Assembly (NCBI GenBank): GCA_963770915.1
Contig: CAVYRG010000001.1
Span: forward strand, 248,001-312,000
Length of the DNA: 64,000 nt
Source of the DNA: PALSA-270 sp963770915
GTDB lineage: Bacteria > Acidobacteriota > Terriglobia > Terriglobales > Acidobacteriaceae
Direction of reading: 5' to 3'
The notes under the pieces are model-generated. The model saw only the letters and a list, made by a program, of their open reading frames with translations, searched no databases and was not told where the DNA came from. Made by a program: the position numbers and the translations under genes. Of the stretch, positions 59,166-64,000 are shown in pieces; within the stretch, counting starts at the first letter, position 1; each line of letters opens with the position of its first letter.

Positions 59166-59216
59166 TGCATGGCCGCCCTCTGCTTAACGGCCGGCGTGGC
59201 GCTGCTGGCGGGGTAG
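59166..59216 (+). pseudogene. Orphan copy of the 3' end of a DMT transporter gene
   Basis: In frame, CMAALCLTAGVALLAG followed by TAG repeats the end of the gene at 58023-58403 (LAALFVAAGVALLAG, TAG). Nucleotide match is 38 of 51, with most differences at third positions. The PIN/RHH cassette lies exactly between the two copies. Confidence 0.75.
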
Positions 59217-59221
59217 GGCCT

Positions 59222-60703
59222 TCAAATGCCACCGGCGAACATCTTTCGGTAGTGTCGGTACCAGTCGCTTTGAAATCTTTCTTCTGGATCGTACTTCCTC
59301 TTTAACCTTAAAAACTCGGCAAACTGCGGATAACAACTCTCGATCTGCTGGCGCGTGGCATCGCGATGATAGGTCAAATAGTAGCTGCCGCCACGGCGAG
59401 CCGCCATGTCGATGAGTCGGCGAAATGCCTCTGAAGAGCGGCGCACACCCTCGGGAGTATGCACGGTGTGTAAATTGAAAATCGTACAGGCATAGGGCTT
59501 TTTGGCCCAGGGCAGAAAACTTTCGTCGTCGCGTTCGATCAGACGAACGGTGCCGTAGATCAGTTCGACCTGATTCTTACGAAAGTCTTCGCGCACTTCG
59601 TCGAAGAATCCCTGTAGCAAAGGCCGGGGGACGTCAATTTCCGCAATGATCTCGCTCGCAGGATGCGGAGCGTGTAGCTTGCTATCGATCTCTCGGTGAT
59701 AGTTGTCGGGATAGAAACTTAGCTGGTGGGTGTCAGTCCAATAAATCTGACCATTTGTGGATAGATAGTAGTCGGCATAGCGATCGAATGCGGCCTTGCC
59801 GTCGGTGTGAGCAAGATAGAGCAGTTTTTTCCAGTTTTCATCGCTCAATTCCTTCTGGCCCGCAGGCATCGGTGTCTCGGCTGCTACGGGCCGATAGCAT
59901 GAGAAGACACCCTTACGCAGGAAGTCATCCGAGTTGCGCGCGATGGCAAACTGGAAATCTCCATAAAGAAATCCACTAGAGATACGCTGGTCGAAGGCTT
60001 CGGCGAGACCGTCAACGGATCTAATTTCCACAACCCGCTCTATCTTTTGGCGCGGAACAAGACGCAACCGGACGGAGGTCACGACTCCGAACAGCCCATA
60101 GCCGCCGTGAACCAGCCGAAATAGTTCAGGATTTTCGTTACGGCTGCACGTGAGTTCTGCTCCGGTCGCGACAATGATGCGAAAAGATTCGACGTCGGAA
60201 ATGAAGGGTTTCAACTTCAAACCGCGCCCGTGTGCGTTGGCGGAGATCGTTCCCGACAGGGTCAGGCGGTCGGCCCCGGTTTGTTTCTGTGCGATGCCCC
60301 ATGGTTGGGGCTGGCCCTTTTGAAGGGCGAGATAGCCATTGATCAGATCGGGCCATTCGATTCCAGCCTCGGCGTCGACGATTCCGCGATCGCGGTCCAG
60401 GGTGCTCAAGCGGTTCAGTTTGCGAATATCGATCAGCAGGGTGTCAGTCCCGAATTGTTGACCGCCCATGGCATGGCGCCCACCTGCAATAGAGATTGAT
60501 TTGCGCTCCCTTCGCGCCTTGTAAACAATGGCCTGGATGTCAGCGACTGAAGTCGGCTGCAAAACTGCGAGGACGCGTGTGGGATTGAGTTGCGAGTGAA
60601 TATCATTGACGTAGATAGGTTTCGGCTGCGCGATGCCAAGGCGAGCGGCGCTGGAAATCCCTGTCGCAACCGACCCAGCGATGAACTGACGTCTGGAAAT
60701 CAT
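59222..60703 (-). CDS. Exported FAD-binding oxidoreductase (PCMH/VAO family)
   Basis: A 493-residue flavoenzyme with a Tat-like signal (SRRQFIAGSVATGISSAARLG). The FAD-binding PCMH domain is clear: VLAVLQPTSVADIQAIVYKAR, ISIAGGRHAMGGQQFGTDTLLIDIRKLNRL, RLTLSGTISANAHGRGL, LVHGGYGLFGVVTSVRLRLVP. The C-terminal part ends PEERFQSDWYRHYRKMF, like sugar-lactone and alditol oxidases. His in GGRHAMGG could carry FAD covalently. Gene lies 31 bases after the methyltransferase on the hpnCDE strand. Confidence 0.9.
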   Translation of the reverse strand: MISRRQFIAGSVATGISSAARLGIAQPKPIYVNDIHSQLNPTRVLAVLQPTSVADIQAIVYKARRERKSISIAGGRHAMGGQQFGTDTLLIDIRKLNRLSTLDRDRGIVDAEAGIEWPDLINGYLALQKGQPQPWGIAQKQTGADRLTLSGTISANAHGRGLKLKPFISDVESFRIIVATGAELTCSRNENPELFRLVHGGYGLFGVVTSVRLRLVPRQKIERVVEIRSVDGLAEAFDQRISSGFLYGDFQFAIARNSDDFLRKGVFSCYRPVAAETPMPAGQKELSDENWKKLLYLAHTDGKAAFDRYADYYLSTNGQIYWTDTHQLSFYPDNYHREIDSKLHAPHPASEIIAEIDVPRPLLQGFFDEVREDFRKNQVELIYGTVRLIERDDESFLPWAKKPYACTIFNLHTVHTPEGVRRSSEAFRRLIDMAARRGGSYYLTYHRDATRQQIESCYPQFAEFLRLKRKYDPEERFQSDWYRHYRKMFAGGI

Positions 60704-60734
60704 GTTTATTCCCCAGCAGGCGCGGATTCCAAAC

Positions 60735-61334
60735 TCAATAGACGAACGGAATTAGCCGCCACGTACGCTTACTATATTGGGTATATTGTTCTCCAAGAGC
60801 TTTTCCTAGAGCTGCTTCTTCGACCGGAATGCGATAGAAATAACCGAACATCAGGCCTCCGAGAACCGCCGCCAAGCCTGCCCAGTTGTTGAGAGCCAAA
60901 CCGAAGCCCAACGCGGTGAGCAGGGCGCCGCTATAGGAAGGATGCCGAAGGTAGCGATACGGGCCGGATTGAACTAAAACCTGATCCTCGTGAATCGCAA
61001 CATTGAATGTGAAATATTTGCCCAATACCACGACACAGTACCAGCGAAATGCTATTCCCGCCAGCATTAGAAGGGTGCCCAATTCGACCATTAGGACCCG
61101 TTGGGATGAGATAACGCATCTGCGTATGAGCAGCGTCAACGTGACATCAAGAATGATTCCGAGCCACCACGCAATTGAAACAAGAGCGAGGGTTCCGCGA
61201 TCGCGTGAAGTGGCGGAGCCCGGAGCTCTCTTGAATCTCCATCCGGCAACCTCCAGAACGATCCACGCAGAAGCTACACTCCAGAAAAGCAGGCCATAGA
61301 TCGAGCGAGTAGAGAACGGCAACAGACTCAACAC
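60735..61334 (-). CDS. Isoprenylcysteine methyltransferase-like membrane protein (ICMT/PEMT)
   Basis: About 200 residues with five or six helices. The late segment FTFNVAIHEDQVLVQSGPYRYLRHPSYSGALLTALGFGLAL with GxYRYLRHPSY and the EEAALGKALGEQYTQYSKRTWRLIPF ending are typical of ICMT/phospholipid methyltransferases that methylate lipid-like substrates. There is no ATG near; the start is GTG at 61334 or TTG at 61331 with GGAGAA upstream. It follows hpnE by 85 bases, which would fit a lipid-modifying role, but this is inference. Confidence 0.85.
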   Translation of the reverse strand: MLSLLPFSTRSIYGLLFWSVASAWIVLEVAGWRFKRAPGSATSRDRGTLALVSIAWWLGIILDVTLTLLIRRCVISSQRVLMVELGTLLMLAGIAFRWYCVVVLGKYFTFNVAIHEDQVLVQSGPYRYLRHPSYSGALLTALGFGLALNNWAGLAAVLGGLMFGYFYRIPVEEAALGKALGEQYTQYSKRTWRLIPFVY

Positions 61335-61419
61335 GACTTCTCCATTTGGGAGACACTTAGTTTTGTCTAGTAGTATCTTGCCCCTATCGCAGCGTCTTAA
61401 TGCAAGCCAGCGGAATTCT

Positions 61420-62823
61420 TCACCCGAACAGCCGCATAAACCCCGCCGCGGGTAGATTCGGCACCAGAAACGCCGCATCGCGAATTCCGCCCACTCGCGC
61501 CACGCACTGCGCGGCGGCGTATCCGCTGCGGACGGCTCCTTCCATCGTTGCCGGCCAGCCCGTTGCTGTCCAGTCTCCGGCGAGGAACACGCGCGGCCAG
61601 ACCGTTTCCGGCTTGGGGCGATAGGCTTCCACTCCTGGCTCCGGCGAATATGTCGCGTGCACTTCTTTGATGACCGCTGACTTCACCACTTCCGCGCCGC
61701 GTGCGCCGGGAAAGAATTCGCGCAGCTCGGCGACCGCCAACTCCACAATTTCCGCCCGCGATTTTTCCACCAGCGATTTCGATGCGCTCACCACCAACTC
61801 CACGTAACTGCCATCGCCATTCTGCCCGCGTCCCAACAATTTCGACTTATGAAACATCCACTGGATGGTGCGGTCGAGCAGCACCGCGTGATCAAGATCG
61901 GTAATCTGGCGGTCAAACCACAGATGGATGCCGGTAATCGGTGACGTGCCAAAACGGCCCAGCGTTTGCCGCAGCGGCTCGGCAGCGGTCGTTTCCGGCA
62001 GCAAGCGGGATAGACGGTCAAAGGGCACGGCGAAGATCGCAAAGTCAAAGTTGGCCTCGCCCTGCGGAAGAGCCAGCTTGACTCCGGAAAACTCGGCTCG
62101 AAACGACTCTACGCCGGTGCGAAACTGCACGCTGCCTCCGCGCTTGGCAATGTAGTCGCCCGCCGCATCGTAGAGTTCGGTCAGCGGAACCGTGGGCACG
62201 CCCATGCGTCCGGCGGCAGCCGATTTCAGAAACGACTCTCGCACCACTTGCGCCGCGTAAGGAACCGAAACCCGGTCCAGATCTTCGTTTAGCGCGCTCA
62301 CCAGAATCGTCTTCCAAAAACGATGGATCGCCTGCTTCGTCTGGCCGTGCTGCTGCAGCCAGGCTAGAAACGACCCCCCGGAATCGGAAGGGGAGCTGGG
62401 CGCCAACGTGGCCATCGCATGAGCGATACCCAACTTGTCGGAAATGTTCAGGCAGGAAGCTCGCAGGAAAGCAGGAACGGTATGCAGCGGAGCCGGCAGA
62501 AAGGAAGGTCCGATGACCGAGGCGCGCCCCCCCGGCTCCAGAAAGGTCAGCCGGTCATACCAGCGAATTTTCTCTTCCACGCCAATGTGCCGGTAGAACT
62601 GCAGCAGATTGGTGCAGCAGCCGAGCAGCACATGCTGGCAGTTGTCGACGACTTCACCGGTGCCGGGATGCTCGTAGGAAGACGCTCTGCCGCCAAGGAA
62701 AGGGCGAGATTCAAAAAGGGTCACGCGAAAGCCGCTGTCAGCCAGCGCGCAAGCGCCAGCCAAGCCCGCTAATCCCCCGCCTACCACCGCGACGCTGGGA
62801 GTTTGTGTCCACCGCTCCGTCAT
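61420..62823 (-). CDS. hpnE: Squalene-associated FAD-dependent desaturase (HpnE)
   Basis: A 467-residue flavoprotein of the phytoene-desaturase group. It has AVVGGGLAGLAGACALADSGFRVTLFESRPFLGGRASSYE (Rossmann FAD site), DNCQHVLLGCCTNLLQFYRHIG, FLAWLQQHGQTKQAIHRFWKTILVSALNEDLDRVS, and FLAGDWTATGWPATMEGAVRSGYAAAQCV at the end. HpnE reduces hydroxysqualene to squalene in the HpnC-D-E pathway. ATG overlaps the hpnD stop (TAATG). Confidence 0.95.
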   Translation of the reverse strand: MTERWTQTPSVAVVGGGLAGLAGACALADSGFRVTLFESRPFLGGRASSYEHPGTGEVVDNCQHVLLGCCTNLLQFYRHIGVEEKIRWYDRLTFLEPGGRASVIGPSFLPAPLHTVPAFLRASCLNISDKLGIAHAMATLAPSSPSDSGGSFLAWLQQHGQTKQAIHRFWKTILVSALNEDLDRVSVPYAAQVVRESFLKSAAAGRMGVPTVPLTELYDAAGDYIAKRGGSVQFRTGVESFRAEFSGVKLALPQGEANFDFAIFAVPFDRLSRLLPETTAAEPLRQTLGRFGTSPITGIHLWFDRQITDLDHAVLLDRTIQWMFHKSKLLGRGQNGDGSYVELVVSASKSLVEKSRAEIVELAVAELREFFPGARGAEVVKSAVIKEVHATYSPEPGVEAYRPKPETVWPRVFLAGDWTATGWPATMEGAVRSGYAAAQCVARVGGIRDAAFLVPNLPAAGFMRLFG

Positions 62824-63776
62824 TAGGCCAAGCGCTTGAGAAAGCCCTTTCCCAAAATCATCAGCTTCTCTCGCGCCGAAAGGCTGACGCGTCCCTGAAA
62901 GACGTTGAAGCCTTGCCGCGCGATCTTCTCCAGCAGCCGCCGGTAGATCGTCACCAGAACCCAGAGCGCCGGCTGGCTATCTTCGTCAATCAGCGGAATC
63001 AGTTCCTCGGCCGCGCGGTAAAACTCGCGTGCGCGGTCGGCCTCGCGGGCCAGCAGGCGGCGTATCCGATCGATGTCCCGCCCGGCGCACAGTTCCGACG
63101 CGGCAATGTCGAACTTGCTCAAGTCATCCTGCGGAATGTAGACACGGCCCATGGCGGCGTCTTCCTTCACATCGCGAATAATGTTGGTGAGCTGAAACGC
63201 CAGCCCGCAACGCTCGGCCAGCGGCTCGGCAGCGGGATCGCGATAGCCAAAAATGCGGATGCACACCAGCCCCACCACCGACGCCACTCGGTAGCAGTAG
63301 AGATACAAATCGTCAAAGCTCTTGCAGAGAACCGTAGGCGACGGCACCATGCGCCGGTCAGCAGTTGACGAAGCTCCGTCCGCCTCCTCAATGTCCATTG
63401 CCGTTCCGTAGGCCAGCTGGTCCAGCAGGACAACCGGGACTTCGAACCGTCGCACCGCATCGTTAAGGGCCAGCAGCACGGGATCGTCGGTCGGCTGGCC
63501 CGCCTGCGTGGCATGGAATGCCTCAACCCAGGCTCCCAGTTTCTGCCGCCGCTCATGGGCGGAAAAGCTGGTGTCATCGGCAATGTCGTCGCACTTGCGC
63601 ATGAACGCATAGATCGCGCACAGCGCCTGCCGTTTGGCATGCGGCAACGCCAGAAAGGCATAGTAGAAATTCCGCGCCGCCGAGCGCGTGATGCTGCGGC
63701 AAACCGAGTACGCCACCGCCAGCTGCGATTTGGTGGGAACCGATTGCACCGGCATTGGCTGCACCGCCGTGCTCAT
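62823..63776 (-). CDS. hpnD: Presqualene diphosphate synthase (HpnD)
   Basis: A 317-residue trans-isoprenyl diphosphate synthase: NFYYAFLALPHAKRQALCAIYAFMRKCDDIADD with the first Asp-rich motif, YGTAMDIEEAD (second region), YCYRVASVVGLVCIRIFGY, and RCGLAFQLTNIIRDVKEDAAMGRVYIPQDDL with the last Asp motif. It joins two farnesyl diphosphates. Its ATG overlaps the stop of hpnC (ATGA). Confidence 0.95.
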   Translation of the reverse strand: MSTAVQPMPVQSVPTKSQLAVAYSVCRSITRSAARNFYYAFLALPHAKRQALCAIYAFMRKCDDIADDTSFSAHERRQKLGAWVEAFHATQAGQPTDDPVLLALNDAVRRFEVPVVLLDQLAYGTAMDIEEADGASSTADRRMVPSPTVLCKSFDDLYLYCYRVASVVGLVCIRIFGYRDPAAEPLAERCGLAFQLTNIIRDVKEDAAMGRVYIPQDDLSKFDIAASELCAGRDIDRIRRLLAREADRAREFYRAAEELIPLIDEDSQPALWVLVTIYRRLLEKIARQGFNVFQGRVSLSAREKLMILGKGFLKRLA

Positions 63777-64000
63777 AACAGCTTCCTCAGCGTGGCGCGC
63801 GCCACCAGGGCCAGCTTGCGCGGTTTCGAGATGGCCGGGCGCCGGCCCAGCACAGCGTATCCCTGGCGTTCGATGGCATTCAGAATTTCCATTCCGCCGC
63901 GGCTGAACAGATCGAGATCAATCGCCAGCTCGCGATCCACTTTCTTGACCAGCGGCAGCCCGCGCTCAAACCACTCCCGCGCGCGCTGCACTTCAAAGCT
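63773..64000 (-). CDS. hpnC: HpnC-like squalene/phytoene synthase, C-terminal part cut by window edge
   Basis: The last 75 or so residues read AREWFERGLPLVKKVDRELA, RGGMEILNAIERQGYAVLGRRP, KLALVARATLRKLL, which is the usual end of HpnC/squalene synthases (the L-x-x-x-L and GG-x-x-IL-x-x-IE-x-x-x-Y-x-V pattern). It overlaps hpnD (ATGA). The rest and start lie beyond the right edge. Confidence 0.88.
   Translation of the reverse strand, partial: SFEVQRAREWFERGLPLVKKVDRELAIDLDLFSRGGMEILNAIERQGYAVLGRRPAISKPRKLALVARATLRKLL

Noticed and set aside
1..64000. tRNA, rRNA, CRISPR arrays, phage or IS elements with terminal repeats
   Set aside because: Gaps were read for cloverleaf ends, regularly spaced repeats and transposase pairs; only the RAYT gene and short dispersed palindromes were found.

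Overview
The window looks like a chromosomal segment of an Acidobacteriota bacterium (Terriglobia/Koribacter-like). This is inferred from the roughly 60% GC content, scattered complex I genes, a Pkn-type kinase with a fused sensor, a caa3-type oxidase cluster with two subunit III genes, choice-of-anchor-D and DinB secreted proteins, hopanoid genes, and abundant short palindromic repeats. No rRNA, tRNA, CRISPR array, prophage or classical IS element was seen.

Layout. 0-3.3 kb: a cut secreted-protein gene and uvrA. 3.3-8.2 kb: a minus-strand cytochrome c oxidase operon (coxB-coxA-coxC-like-coxC-coxD-small CxxC protein) closed by an intrinsic terminator; coxB carries an apparent one-base frameshift. 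8.4-12.1 kb: thioesterase, TIM-barrel isomerase, DinB and an orphan secreted protein bracketed by 130-bp direct repeats. 12.1-14.0 kb: a repeat-rich patch with tandem terminators, a PD-(D/E)XK-like nuclease and a RAYT (Y1 transposase) flanked by REP-like hairpins. 14-19 kb: miaB, a bifunctional-nuclease-family gene and a kinase/FGE/hydrolase fusion. 18.9-20.3 kb: two opposed alcohol dehydrogenase remnants and a VapBC pair. 20.4-25.2 kb: metH with a repeat inserted in frame, orphan nuoI, and a RHH/MazF pair. 25.3-36 kb: an accessory stretch of small oxidoreductases, hydrolases, an esterase, a GH51 arabinofuranosidase and several truncated remnants. 36-42 kb: orphan nuoB, an MDR dehydrogenase, molybdenum-enzyme maturation genes (xdhC, mocA), HAD, NifU-like, BtuF-like and MutT proteins. 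41.9-46.4 kb: M48 protease, a non-canonical Nramp transporter and a soluble PRC/MgtE-N/CBS protein. 46.7-47.5 kb: RsbW/RsbV-type switch. 47.6-52.1 kb: OB-fold-like protein, GT2, MFS, a repeat-bracketed membrane protein and queF. 52.3-55.9 kb: HlyD-TPR-TolC export genes. 56-64 kb: hopanoid genes (hpnJ with two ArnE/F-like half transporters; hpnCDE at the right edge) interrupted by a PIN/RHH toxin-antitoxin cassette.

Three themes run across the window. (1) At least five short palindromic repeat families sit between genes and, in metH and the nuclease gene, inside coding sequence; one family brackets the RAYT gene, which makes a REP/RAYT system likely. (2) Ten genes have a -10-like hexamer exactly six bases before the ATG, pointing to widespread leaderless transcription. 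(3) Several genes are clearly rearranged: coxB frameshift, opposed alcohol dehydrogenase pieces, an F420-reductase/cupin deletion junction, a truncated aldo/keto reductase, and a toxin-antitoxin cassette lodged between two copies of the 3' end of a transporter gene.
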